64,000 bases of DNA from Candidatus Latescibacterota bacterium (lineage in GTDB: Bacteria > Latescibacterota > UBA2968 > UBA8231), in NCBI GenBank assembly GCA_022826515.1, contig JAJDUT010000057.1:73953-137952 (forward strand), written 5' to 3'. The first letter of the stretch is position 1. Each line of letters starts with the position of its first letter. A model generated the notes under the pieces. It saw only the letters and a list, made by a program, of their open reading frames with translations, was not told where the DNA came from and ran no database searches. Below are positions 41,581-49,865 of the stretch, piece after piece. Both the position numbers and the translations under genes were made by a program.

Positions 41581-43905
41581 ATGTCCATTGCCGCTGTCCT
41601 CCTCGTCCTACTTGCCTGTAGCGTGTGCGCCGACCAACTGCGCTTTAGTTCGGCGCGCCAGTGGAGCGATTGGCAACTGCCGCTCGGCGCAGTCGAGGTT
41701 GCACCCAATGGCTCGATTCAGCCGCTGCGCGTTACAAAAAATACCGACGCCGTGCGCGATGCCCTCCAGCTAGGCGGCGGCATCCGCCGGGCCGGCTCCA
41801 ATCCTAGGGATGCCATTGCCCTCCTCGACGGCAATCCTGCGACCGGCTGGGCACCTAGCTCAGACGACGACCCAGACGACTGGTTCGTGGAAATCGATCT
41901 CGGCCGCAGCGTTTCGGCGCACAGCGTCGCGCTCATTTTTGCCGACGACGCACCCCCTTTTGAGCTGTTCGACCTCTTGCTCTCCTCTGGCGAGCCGCAA
42001 CTCGACCAAGTAGCCAATCCAATCGAAGGCTCCCTGATCTACCGCATTAAGGAACGCTTCAAAGAAAACGCGCACCACCGCGTCGCATTCGCCCCGGGCG
42101 ACGCGCTCTACCTGACGCCGATCCGCTACCTGCAAATCCGCAACCTCAAGCACGTCCCCGACGCCCGGCTCGTCGAAGTCCAAGTCGAGAGCATCGGCGA
42201 CAATCTCACCCTCAACCTCCTCGAGCGCGGCGGGGCCATCGACGTGGTCATTGACGCCTTTGTCCGCGCCGAAGAAGTCACTTTGGGCAACGCGCTAAAC
42301 CTAGTCGATGGCTCGATTTTCAACCGCTGGCGCAACGGGCGCGAGCCGCGCAACACCTACAACACTTGGAGCCACATCACCATCGACTTAGGGGCCGTCT
42401 ATCCCGTAGATTTCGTGCGCCTGATTACCGGCATAGCCATCCGCGGCGGCTTTGGCGAACACCTACTGCGCACCCGAGCCGGGGCCAGCGGACCGCGCTC
42501 CTTCAGCTACAAAAACTACGAAGTCCTCACCTCGGACGGCACCATCGCCCCCGACGGCACCCGCATCTGGACGCGGCACTTTGCCGGGTACCCCGACAGC
42601 GAAAACCACAGGGCCGGGCTAGCCGACCACCAGTTCCCCACCCTGCCAGCTCGCTACGTCCGCATCGCCTGGCTCATCTGGGACGCCACCTGCGCCGCGA
42701 CCCTGACCGACGCGGCCTCGCGCTGGGGTTGCTACGCCAACGGCTCAGCCGAAGAAATCCAAGTGTACGGCGAAGGCTATCCCCTCGCCGTCGGTTTCCG
42801 CTCGCCGCTCATTGACCTAGAAAGCGGCAAGAACCTCAACTCGCTTGAGTGGCAAGCCCAGACCCCCTTGGGCACCCACATCGAGATCCGCTCGCGCACG
42901 GGCAACGAGGTCGTAGAGCAATACACTTTTCACGACAAAAATGGCAAGGAAGTAACCCAGAAGCGCTACGACAAACTGATCCCCAGTTTCAAGGGCAAAA
43001 TCGACACCTCGCGCATCCCCGGGGCAGACTGGAGCCCCTATAGCAGTATCTACAGCGCGTCGGGCGCGGCCTTCCAGTCGCCTTCGCCGCGCCGCTTTAT
43101 GGAACTGGACGTGCGCTTGGTATCCGACAGCCCGACGCAAGCTCCCTACTTCAACTGGCTAGCCGTCAATTTCAGCGACCCACTGGCGTCCGAGGTCGTC
43201 GGCGAAGTGTTCCCCCTCCAGGTCACACCCGGCCAAGAGACCCAGTTTTCCTACTTCCTGCGGCCCGCGACGACCCGCGACGGCTTCGACCAAATCGCCA
43301 TTGAAGCCACCACCATCCCCCGCTTTGACGCCGCCTTGGTCGATGGCGAGCCTATCGAGGTGGTCGCCGATACCCTCGCCCAAGGCTTTCGCGCCACCTT
43401 CCCGCGCCGCATCCGCAGCCGCCAACTCGTCGAACTGCGCTTTACCGCCCCCATTTACCTACAGGCGACCCGCTTTGATGCCTTTCTCGAAGACAGCCAA
43501 AAGGCACAACGGCAACTCGTGGACCCAGGCGACGCTGCCCCCCAAGTCGAGAGCAGTTCCAACGTCGTGCGCCTACCCGTAGCCGATCAGCTCTTTGCCG
43601 GTCTCTCGTTCAGCCCCGCGCTCATTACGCCCAACGGCGACGGGATCAACGACCAACTCCGCATCTCCTTCGACCTCATCAACGTACTCACCGCCCGCCC
43701 CTTGCACCTGCGGCTCTACGATTTGTCCGGCCAGCCGCTTTTTACCCAAGAGCGGGCTGGCCAAGCCGGGCACATCGCATGGCACTGGGACGGCCACGAC
43801 CAACGCGGCCAGCGCGTGCCGCCCGGCCTCTACATAGCCGAGTTGCACGTCGCTGGTGATGCTGGCGATCGCAGCGTGCGACGCATCGTGGCCGTGGCCT
43901 ACTAG
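41581..43905 (+). CDS. Large exported discoidin-like protein with gliding/T9SS-type C-terminal domain
   Basis: A 774-residue exported protein with a signal peptide (MSIAAVLLVLLACSVCA). It contains two F5/8C (discoidin) type regions: one around residues 65-215 (AIALLDGNPATGWAPSSDDD, WFVEIDLGRSVSAHSVAL) and another around 235-395 (SHITIDLGAVYPVDFVRLI). A beta-rich middle follows. The C-terminus (TPNGDGINDQLRISFDL; LYDLSGQPLFTQ; GHIAWHWDGHDQRG; VPPGLYIAELHV) is of the CHU_C/FlgD-like sorting type. It likely binds carbohydrate at the cell surface. Its start has no strong ribosome site. Confidence 0.85.
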   Translation: MSIAAVLLVLLACSVCADQLRFSSARQWSDWQLPLGAVEVAPNGSIQPLRVTKNTDAVRDALQLGGGIRRAGSNPRDAIALLDGNPATGWAPSSDDDPDDWFVEIDLGRSVSAHSVALIFADDAPPFELFDLLLSSGEPQLDQVANPIEGSLIYRIKERFKENAHHRVAFAPGDALYLTPIRYLQIRNLKHVPDARLVEVQVESIGDNLTLNLLERGGAIDVVIDAFVRAEEVTLGNALNLVDGSIFNRWRNGREPRNTYNTWSHITIDLGAVYPVDFVRLITGIAIRGGFGEHLLRTRAGASGPRSFSYKNYEVLTSDGTIAPDGTRIWTRHFAGYPDSENHRAGLADHQFPTLPARYVRIAWLIWDATCAATLTDAASRWGCYANGSAEEIQVYGEGYPLAVGFRSPLIDLESGKNLNSLEWQAQTPLGTHIEIRSRTGNEVVEQYTFHDKNGKEVTQKRYDKLIPSFKGKIDTSRIPGADWSPYSSIYSASGAAFQSPSPRRFMELDVRLVSDSPTQAPYFNWLAVNFSDPLASEVVGEVFPLQVTPGQETQFSYFLRPATTRDGFDQIAIEATTIPRFDAALVDGEPIEVVADTLAQGFRATFPRRIRSRQLVELRFTAPIYLQATRFDAFLEDSQKAQRQLVDPGDAAPQVESSSNVVRLPVADQLFAGLSFSPALITPNGDGINDQLRISFDLINVLTARPLHLRLYDLSGQPLFTQERAGQAGHIAWHWDGHDQRGQRVPPGLYIAELHVAGDAGDRSVRRIVAVAY

Positions 43906-43934
43906 GATTTCCTCGAATACAGCACGATAAAGAA

Positions 43935-43940
43935 TATAAT
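43935..43940 (+). promoter_or_regulatory. Possible promoter of the vapBC pair
   Basis: TATAAT is an exact -10 hexamer about 40 bases ahead of the antitoxin ATG, with only a poor -35 (near 43912). The A+T-rich gap (43906-43980) fits a promoter. The call rests on one hexamer. Confidence 0.35.
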
Positions 43941-43980
43941 TATGCTTGATTAGGCCTCTATAGATGGCTATTTTAGAAGC

Positions 43981-44184
43981 ATGAAAACTACTGTTGATAT
44001 TCCCAAAGATGAGCTTGAGGATGCCATCAGGTTCACGCAAGCGAAGACCAAACGCGAGGCCATTGTCGGAGCCGTCGCGGATTTCAACCGCCGCATGCGC
44101 ATGGCAGAACTCGTCCAATACGCTGGCACTTGCCCGGATCTGATTACACCGCAAGAGCTTCAGGCCGCGCGGCGGCAAGGCTGA
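43981..44184 (+). CDS. VapB-type antitoxin
   Basis: A 67-residue ribbon-helix-helix-like protein: MKTTVDIPKDELEDAIRFTQ, then AKTKREAIVGAVADFNRRMR. This layout is typical of VapB antitoxins, which bind DNA as dimers and neutralise the toxin with the C-terminal tail (ITPQELQAARRQG). It ends four bases before the VapC gene, on the same strand, in the usual order for this pair. Confidence 0.85.
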   Translation: MKTTVDIPKDELEDAIRFTQAKTKREAIVGAVADFNRRMRMAELVQYAGTCPDLITPQELQAARRQG

Positions 44185-44188
44185 GCCG

Positions 44189-44575
44189 TTGATCCTCGTC
44201 GATACCTCGTCTTGGATCCACCTGCTCCGTCCGGGCGGCGATCCCACGGTTCGCGCTCGCGTCGAAGCGGCGCTGACCACCGGACAAGCCTGTTGGTGCC
44301 CACTGGTGCAGCTCGAACTGTGGAACGGGGCCTCCGGGCAACAGGAGCAGAAGGTTCTGCGGGATTTTGCCCGTATCCTCCCCGAGCTTCCCATCGACGA
44401 AGCGGTCTGGCAGGCGGCCTACGATTTGGCGCGGCGAGCGCGAGCTAAAGGCGTTACCGCCCCGGCTACTGATGTGATCATTACCGCCTGCGCCCGCCGC
44501 CACGGGGCCGCGCTTGAAGCCGCGGATACGGACTTTGAGCTTCTGGCATCCGTGAGCGAGCCAACAGATTGCTAA
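44189..44575 (+). CDS. VapC-type PIN-domain ribonuclease toxin
   Basis: The 128-residue PIN protein has ILVDTSSWIHLLR (first Asp), LVQLELWNGAS (Glu), TDVIITACARRHG (second Asp) and AADTDFELLA (third). The acidic quartet is intact, so it is probably active. The start is a TTG, four bases after the antitoxin stop, which fits translational coupling. The VapC protein at 5215 is of another subtype, so the two are not recent copies. Confidence 0.88.
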   Translation: MILVDTSSWIHLLRPGGDPTVRARVEAALTTGQACWCPLVQLELWNGASGQQEQKVLRDFARILPELPIDEAVWQAAYDLARRARAKGVTAPATDVIITACARRHGAALEAADTDFELLASVSEPTDC

Positions 44576-44576
44576 T

Positions 44577-44876
44577 TCAATATCCGAGTAGCCGCATATC
44601 TTGCAATAGGTGAACATAGTAGGTCATATCCCGGGCACCCCAATGAGACTGCGAGAACCACAGACGATAGTAGCGCCAAGATGAGTCCCCACCAGCCCGT
44701 CGGCTTTTCTTGTTCGGTTTGAGGCCGTCCGGTAAATCTTCCACAACCCGTTCCGCAACCTCTACAGGGCATCCAGTGGATTGGGGCAGTCCGGCATCCA
44801 AACCCCTCTCTGCTGATGTAAGGGCCAACGGGACTATCTCGGTGAATAGGTGAAGGAATTTACCACGCGCAAACAC
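44577..44876 (-). CDS. Unrecognised open frame downstream of the AAA ATPase module
   Basis: From a GTG at 44876 it reads 99 residues (FARGKFLHLFTEIVPLALTS; ends VHLLQDMRLLGY). The frame stays open 18 codons upstream of the GTG to a stop at about 44931, with coding-like sequence FREIVSIERLIYKDYV. It overlaps the end of the broken partner gene. It may be the 3' part of a lost gene or a small hypothetical protein. No domain is recognised. Confidence 0.3.
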   Translation of the reverse strand: MFARGKFLHLFTEIVPLALTSAERGLDAGLPQSTGCPVEVAERVVEDLPDGLKPNKKSRRAGGDSSWRYYRLWFSQSHWGARDMTYYVHLLQDMRLLGY

Positions 44877-44898
44877 GTAGTCTTTATAGATGAGCCTC

Positions 44899-45241
44899 TC
44901 AATACTGACTATCTCGCGGAAACCAATCCTTCAGAAGGTCTTTGAATTTTAGAAACGCTCTATCTTCGCATCCTCGCAAGGAAACCTTTTCCGCAATCCG
45001 CTGATATAGAGATGCACTGCGTGGTATTCGCGCCTCGCGCAAGGCCGCTTGGAATGCCTCTTTGGGCCGTCCGGGCTTGACTTCCCCTTCCTCCAGCCAG
45101 CCTTGTTCAATCATCCAGTTACGAAGAGAAGGCTGTCGGTTCTTTCCGAATACCCAGCGCCTGTGGCCTCGACAGTAGCCCTTTCAACGCATATTCCATG
45201 TCCTTGTCAGCGGCGAGAACAACGAGGTCTTTCCGGTTCAT
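44899..45241 (-). pseudogene. Broken partner gene of the AAA ATPase
   Basis: The start NRKDLVVLAADKDMEYALKG followed by LLSRPQALGIR is the conserved beginning of proteins that follow such ATPases. After 40 residues it stops, and the next frame takes up WMIEQGWLEEGEVKPGRPKE and AFQAALREARIPRSASLYQ, the family's usual C-terminal part. The middle, normally well over 100 residues, is missing. It was therefore inactivated by an internal deletion with a frame change. Its ATG overlaps the ATPase stop as ATGA, so the original pair was coupled. Confidence 0.75.
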
Positions 45242-46497
45242 CCCAAAACTCCCGATGCGAGCAGTGTACCGAGATCAACCTCACCCTGCCATTTTTGCAG
45301 CAAGGGATGTTCGGAGCCGAGAACGATGTCTGTTGAACCGTTGTCATTTTTGGCAAAGCAGAGTACATCATCCATGCTGGCTGCATTTAGTACCACCGGA
45401 GAATGGGTCGCCAATAGTACCTGGGCTTCATAGATTGAGGAAAGAGAATCGTACATAGTTGATACAGCTCTCGGATGCACCCCATTCTCCGGCTCCTCTA
45501 TCAAATAGATGCCTTGAAGATCGGTCAGATATGCAGGCAAGGTGAGCGCCGTAAGCCGGAGTGTGCCATCGGAAACTAGCCATGAAGGCACTTTTAGTCC
45601 TTCCTCATACTCGTAGATCATATAACAATGCTTATCTTCTGGGCGCTCAAAGGTTGTAATGTCCACCAGATCGGGAAGGGCAGTTCGCAGGTGTGAGATC
45701 CAGGCGCGATGTCGTTCCTGATCTTCTTGACGCAGACGCGAAACAACCCAGGGCAGATTTGAGCCGTTCGGCAAAAAGCCCGAAACTCTGGTTGGAGAAC
45801 TGGGGGACTTGATTGCGAGGCTGTTGAGCACGAACCTCTGGACTCCAGTCGTTAGGTATTTTTGAAACCATGTTGCCACGGGAAAAGATTTTTCGTCCAC
45901 TAGAAGGTGGCCGAGGGCCGATCTTTGCCGTCCCAATTTGATCGAGGGTGTCCAGCCCCTACCCGAACGGTCATAGGTCTCGCTGTAAAAGTTGTCATTT
46001 CCATCTGCTACTTTGTTGATCACGATTCTGTTGCTTCGCTGGCGGGTCTTGCTTAGCAATGAATCTGGTGCGCTGGGAGACGTGGGGAATAATGAGCGCT
46101 GCGATGGTCTCAAAACCTTGGCCTTTTTCAATAACAGGGTCTCGGCCTTGAACTCGAACTGACGCTGCGTTTCATCAAAACCTATAGCTACCTCGTACCT
46201 TATCGTGTCCAATTCCGGTTTTGACATCAATTCACGCAGCGTGTCGGGAATCCGTGCTTCGACCGCCAGTTCCAGTCCGTCTCCCTGCTGCCGAAAAAGA
46301 AGTTCTTCAGGATTCGAGGCGCGCTCCGACAGGGCCGCATCCAACCCCTCGGATACCAGATCACTCAGGAAACCGATCACGCCCAAAAAGGTCGTCTTAC
46401 CCGACGCATTCGGGCCTACCAAGACATGAAATGGGTTCAGAGGTCTCAGTACATACCGCAAACAGCGGTAGTTCAAGGCTTCAACTAGAGTAATCAT
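45238..46497 (-). CDS. AAA_21-type (OLD/RecF-like) ATPase, probable defence-module component
   Basis: A 419-residue ABC-type ATPase: LVGPNASGKTTFLGVIGFL (Walker A), LVSDGTLRLTALTLPAYL (signature-like), GIYLIEEPENGVHPRAV (Walker B with Glu) and QVLLATHSPVVLNAAS (switch His). The insert between is poorly conserved. I start at the ATG at 46497, with a GGAG site seven bases away. Proteins of this form pair with a second gene in many genomes, often in defence islands; here the partner is broken. It may therefore be inactive or decaying. The low G+C content differs from its neighbours. Confidence 0.85.
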   Translation of the reverse strand: MITLVEALNYRCLRYVLRPLNPFHVLVGPNASGKTTFLGVIGFLSDLVSEGLDAALSERASNPEELLFRQQGDGLELAVEARIPDTLRELMSKPELDTIRYEVAIGFDETQRQFEFKAETLLLKKAKVLRPSQRSLFPTSPSAPDSLLSKTRQRSNRIVINKVADGNDNFYSETYDRSGRGWTPSIKLGRQRSALGHLLVDEKSFPVATWFQKYLTTGVQRFVLNSLAIKSPSSPTRVSGFLPNGSNLPWVVSRLRQEDQERHRAWISHLRTALPDLVDITTFERPEDKHCYMIYEYEEGLKVPSWLVSDGTLRLTALTLPAYLTDLQGIYLIEEPENGVHPRAVSTMYDSLSSIYEAQVLLATHSPVVLNAASMDDVLCFAKNDNGSTDIVLGSEHPLLQKWQGEVDLGTLLASGVLG

Positions 46498-46626
46498 CAA
46501 ACGTCTCCATCAACTGTCTTTTTCTATAATATCGATCCGCTACAGACCAGCAATGGTCAGGACCGTTATGCCGAGGTCATATACGAAGATCGTTCATCGG
46601 TTGATAAACTGCCATCGCGTTTCCCC

Positions 46627-47193
46627 TCACCCCCACACCAAGAACGCACCCAACAGCGCGATCCACACCGCTTCGAGGAAATGCCAATACGCAGCGCAGG
46701 CCCGCACTGAGAACAAATGCTCGCTGTCGAGCCGATTCACGCGCGCCTTCCACGCCAGCATCGACAATGGCACCATCCCGCCCACCACATGCAGCGCGTG
46801 AACGACCACCAGCGCGAACGCAATGCCATAGACACTCACCCCTAGGGCCTGGTGACGGTCGAGTAGCTGCATCAGCGCCGGCACTTGCACGGCGATAAAC
46901 AACGCGCTCGTCACCCAAGCCCACGCCAACCACCGCCGCAAAAGCGAAAAGTGCCCGCGCTTGGCGTTCTGAGTCGCCTTGTACATCGCCACCCCAGCGC
47001 CCAACAGCACCGCCGTCGAAACGCCAAGCGCCTGCGGCAGCTCCATGCGCTCGCTTCCCTGTAGCGCCGGGCTGGTCAGCCGCAGGTAGGCAAAAGCCGC
47101 GATGCTGGCCCCAAACAGCATCGCCAGCGAGATCAAAAACAGGGTCAGGCCCAACTGGCGGCGACCTCGTAAATCGGGCGAGTTCCAGTTCAT
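46627..47193 (-). CDS. Solitary cytochrome-c-oxidase subunit III-like membrane protein
   Basis: The protein of 188 residues has five membrane helices (about 10-35, 55-75, 90-115, 122-150, 165-188). VVHALHVVGGM and AYWHFLEAVWIALLGAFLVWG match the C-terminal half of heme-copper oxidase subunit III. The first helices of longer forms are absent, as in bacterial five-helix forms. No subunit I or II lies nearby. Its ATG overlaps the stop of the preceding PhyH gene (ATGA), so the two are translated together. What an oxidase subunit does there is unclear. Confidence 0.85.
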   Translation of the reverse strand: MNWNSPDLRGRRQLGLTLFLISLAMLFGASIAAFAYLRLTSPALQGSERMELPQALGVSTAVLLGAGVAMYKATQNAKRGHFSLLRRWLAWAWVTSALFIAVQVPALMQLLDRHQALGVSVYGIAFALVVVHALHVVGGMVPLSMLAWKARVNRLDSEHLFSVRACAAYWHFLEAVWIALLGAFLVWG

Positions 47194-47975
47194 CCCCAAC
47201 GGTACTCCGGTGGGTCGAAGACAAACCCGTGGAAAAAGCGCCGCTGCGCTGGTGAAAGCCTCCGCAAAAAGGCCTGGTCGTAGCGCCACTGCTCGGCACA
47301 CGCCAGCATCCACGGATGTTCGTACCCATAGTACAGCATCACCCGCTTGCCCCCGCTGCGCGTAAAGGGCCCGGCCGTATGCCACATCGCGTTGTGGAAG
47401 AGCACCGCCGTCCCCGGACCGCCACATATCTGCACGGCCCCAAGCATACCATTCCCTGTATCTGGTTCTATCAGCGCCTTGTGGCTGCCGGGCACCAAGG
47501 TCAGGTTGCCTTGATCGGGCGCACTCATGTCGCTCAGGTAATAGCCCACCTTGAACTGCAACAGCGGGATGTGCGGCTTGAGATTGCGGAAGCCATCCTG
47601 AATGCCGTCGATGTGCCAGCCGCGCCCGTGGTAGTCGGCGGATTCGACCTCGTAGAACGCGTCCGTTGAGTGCAGGTGCGGCATCTCGTTAAACAGACCG
47701 TGGACGTAGGCCATCATCGGCTCGTAGTCGAGCATTGCCAAAAAGAGCGGGTCTTCGGCCAGCAGGTGCATGACCCGTACGTTGGCCGCGTCGAGCCGGT
47801 CGGCAAAAGCTGGCTCGTGCGCACGCTTGAACTGAGGGTCTCGCCGACGCTCAATGGTGCGCTCCAGCGCCGCGTAGAGGGCCGCGACCCGGCCCGGCGC
47901 GAGGAAATTTTCCAGTACCAAATAGCCGTTGTTGTCGAAGAAGAAGCGCTCGGCGTCTGTGGGATGATCGGTCAT
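47190..47975 (-). CDS. Phytanoyl-CoA dioxygenase-family (PhyH) oxygenase
   Basis: This enzyme of 261 residues uses Fe(II) and 2-oxoglutarate. YHGRGWHIDGIQDGFRN provides the His-x-Asp pair, VLFHNAMWHTAGPFTRSG the distal His and Ser, and GYYLSDMSAPDQGNLTLVPGSH is a family mark. The start (NGYLVLENFLAPG) fits PhyH. It lies 13 bases after an aminotransferase gene and is coupled to the oxidase-III-like gene. Substrate unknown; PhyH-like enzymes are frequent in candidate phyla and act on many small molecules. Confidence 0.88.
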   Translation of the reverse strand: MTDHPTDAERFFFDNNGYLVLENFLAPGRVAALYAALERTIERRRDPQFKRAHEPAFADRLDAANVRVMHLLAEDPLFLAMLDYEPMMAYVHGLFNEMPHLHSTDAFYEVESADYHGRGWHIDGIQDGFRNLKPHIPLLQFKVGYYLSDMSAPDQGNLTLVPGSHKALIEPDTGNGMLGAVQICGGPGTAVLFHNAMWHTAGPFTRSGGKRVMLYYGYEHPWMLACAEQWRYDQAFLRRLSPAQRRFFHGFVFDPPEYRWG

Positions 47976-47988
47976 AATCAGAGCCTTT

Positions 47989-48927
47989 CTAGGGAGTCCA
48001 CTCCTCCATCATCTCGGCGTACTGACGCGCCTGACCAGCGATGTCCACGCCCACCTCCTCAGACCACGCCGATAGCAATCGGCGATACACCGGCCCCACT
48101 TGGCCGTCGCCCACCACCTGAAAGTTAAAGCGCGTAATCGGCACCATGCAGATCGTGGTGCTGGTAAACCACGCCTCGTCGGCTTCGCGTACATCGTAGG
48201 GTTCGATGTCGGCTTCGCACAGAGGAATGTCGAGTTTGCCCGCCAGCTCCATACACGCACCGCGCGATACGCCGCGCAGGACATTGTGCCCTTTGGGCGT
48301 TACTACTTGGCCGTCGCGGACCATGAAGAAGTTGTTGCCCGTTCCCTCAGTGATAAAACCGTGCTCGTCGGTCAGCAGCGCTTGGGCACCGGCTTCCATC
48401 TGCGCGGCTTGCAACTCGGCGATCTTGTAGAAGATGCGGCTGCGATTTTTGGCCTTGGGGTCGATGTAGCGCGAAGGCACCGACTGCTGGGGCGGGACGA
48501 CGAAGTGCGCCCCCTCTTGATAGAGATGCGCCATCCCGCCGATGTGCCGCACGAGCGGGAAGACGTTGATGGAGACAATGGGGGCCGTGCCCTCCTTGAC
48601 GAGGGTATCATACAGCGGCAGGGCACCGCGCGTGACGTCGTGCATGATCTGGAAGTCCAGTGCGCCGATTACGGGCAGGTTGCGGGCAATGGTCTCGTGG
48701 GTCGCCTCTTCCATCGCGTCGATGTCCAGCCCGCAGTCGATCTGCGCGTATTTGAGCGAGCCGTAGAGCCGCTCCAGATGCTCGCGCAGCCGAAAGGGCT
48801 GTTGCCCAAAGCTCCGCGTCATTTCAAAAACCATGTCCCCATACATCAGCGCACAGTCAAAAATCGAGATCCGCGCCTCCGATTCGGGGACAAACTCGCC
48901 GTTGAAATACACCAGTCGTTTGGCCAT
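47989..48927 (-). CDS. Class IV aminotransferase (branched-chain/D-amino acid type)
   Basis: The 312-residue enzyme is fold-type IV: VYFNGEFVPESEARISIFDCA, MYGDMVFEMTRSF, LKYAQIDCGLDIDAM, SRIFYKIAELQAAQMEAG (PLP Lys), then LTDEHGFITEGTGNNFFMV and VLRGVSRGACMELA. These cover the BCAT/DAAT/ADCL family. Which amino acid it uses cannot be settled, although the whole layout resembles branched-chain enzymes more than ADC lyase. It is the first gene of a three-gene minus-strand run. Confidence 0.87.
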   Translation of the reverse strand: MAKRLVYFNGEFVPESEARISIFDCALMYGDMVFEMTRSFGQQPFRLREHLERLYGSLKYAQIDCGLDIDAMEEATHETIARNLPVIGALDFQIMHDVTRGALPLYDTLVKEGTAPIVSINVFPLVRHIGGMAHLYQEGAHFVVPPQQSVPSRYIDPKAKNRSRIFYKIAELQAAQMEAGAQALLTDEHGFITEGTGNNFFMVRDGQVVTPKGHNVLRGVSRGACMELAGKLDIPLCEADIEPYDVREADEAWFTSTTICMVPITRFNFQVVGDGQVGPVYRRLLSAWSEEVGVDIAGQARQYAEMMEEWTP

Positions 48928-48984
48928 AGCTGCCTCTCTATGATATGAGTGGTCGGTCCGCTACCGCCCTCCAACCGTAAAGAA

Positions 48985-49028
48985 AGGCCAGATAGCCCTT
49001 ACCCGAAAGGTCAAAGACTATCTGGCCT
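48985..49028. terminator. Terminator-like hairpin between two minus-strand genes
   Basis: AGGCCAGATAG (48985-48995) pairs perfectly with CTATCTGGCCT (49018-49028) over a 22-base loop. On the minus strand it is followed by TTTCTTTACGG. It ends the frame-shifted sigma-factor transcript before the aminotransferase gene. Confidence 0.65.
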
Positions 49029-49085
49029 AAAACGATCTGGTATAATTTGAAATTCGAATATTAAATAGCTGCGCCTAATACCCCG

Positions 49086-49865
49086 TTACCTCCCCTTGCT
49101 CCACGCTCGCATGATCCGCGGCGCTCCGTACCACGCATGGCAGCCAAAACCCTTGGGCGGATTGACCGGATCGGGCATCAGCCCTTCTTCGCGGCAGGCG
49201 ACGATCAGTTGCCTACACGCCACTGCGAAGCCCAAAAAGCCCAGATAGTGAGGCTGTCCCAGCAAGTGTGAAAACTCCAACTCATCTACCTTCTCGGCAA
49301 AAGCCGTTATCGCACCGTCGAGCACGTTGCCGGCGAGTTCGGCGCAGATCTCAGCGATCGTTCCCATCAACCGCTCCTCGTCTGCTCCAGTCACAACCGG
49401 CCTGCCCAACCGCCAGCGCCCGTCTTCTAACTGGACCAAATAGCCCTCCTCGCTGTATTCCACCAGTCTCGATCTCGCTCCCTCGTCCGCGTCGTCAAGC
49501 AAATCCTCCTCGTCCGCGTCGTCAAGCAAATCCTCCTCATCCGCATCGTCGAGCAAATCCTCCTCGCTTATAGGTCCCTCGCACAAGCGGCCGACAAATT
49601 GATCCAGGTCTTCGAAGCGCAGAACCTTCATATAATCGCCTCCGACCATAAGGCGCGGCTCCGCGATATTGCCCATGCCCATATCGTCCCCCTCCACCTG
49701 CACCCCGCCAACCCGGAAAGAAGGCTCCTTTTCGACGCCGCAATCGCCTAGCAGATACCAAAAGTCCACCGGCCTAAGTGGATAGGTCAGAATGCGATGT
49801 TTGCCCCAATTGGGCAGCGACGACACTTGCCGTCCCAGACCGCGCTCGATAATCCACTCTGGCAA
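49086..49865 (-). CDS. Continuation of the sigma-factor C-terminal region in another frame
   Basis: A 259-residue frame begins near 49865 (PEWIIERGLGRQVSSLPNWG) and continues LTYPLRPVDFWYLLGDCG. Its open frame reaches further back: CAACGWQGFTWEELAWIALP precedes it and joins the sigma-factor gene's C-terminus in a different frame. The two overlap by about 92 bases. It therefore looks like the rest of one long protein, split by a frameshift. It includes three copies of EDLLDDADE. The only start is a weak TTG. Role unknown; it is perhaps a sensory part of the sigma factor. Confidence 0.6.
   Translation of the reverse strand: MPEWIIERGLGRQVSSLPNWGKHRILTYPLRPVDFWYLLGDCGVEKEPSFRVGGVQVEGDDMGMGNIAEPRLMVGGDYMKVLRFEDLDQFVGRLCEGPISEEDLLDDADEEDLLDDADEEDLLDDADEGARSRLVEYSEEGYLVQLEDGRWRLGRPVVTGADEERLMGTIAEICAELAGNVLDGAITAFAEKVDELEFSHLLGQPHYLGFLGFAVACRQLIVACREEGLMPDPVNPPKGFGCHAWYGAPRIMRAWSKGR
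49483..49563 (-). repeat. 27-bp tandem repeat encoding an acidic stretch
   Basis: Three copies of a 27-base unit at 49483, 49510 and 49537, the first two nearly identical, encode EDLLDDADE. They lie in the sigma-continuation frame and may vary in copy number. Confidence 0.8.

Noticed and set aside
46577..47427. Longer frames over the oxidase-III-like gene
   Set aside because: They run through the PhyH gene in another frame; the ATG with ATGA overlap starts exactly at the first membrane helix.
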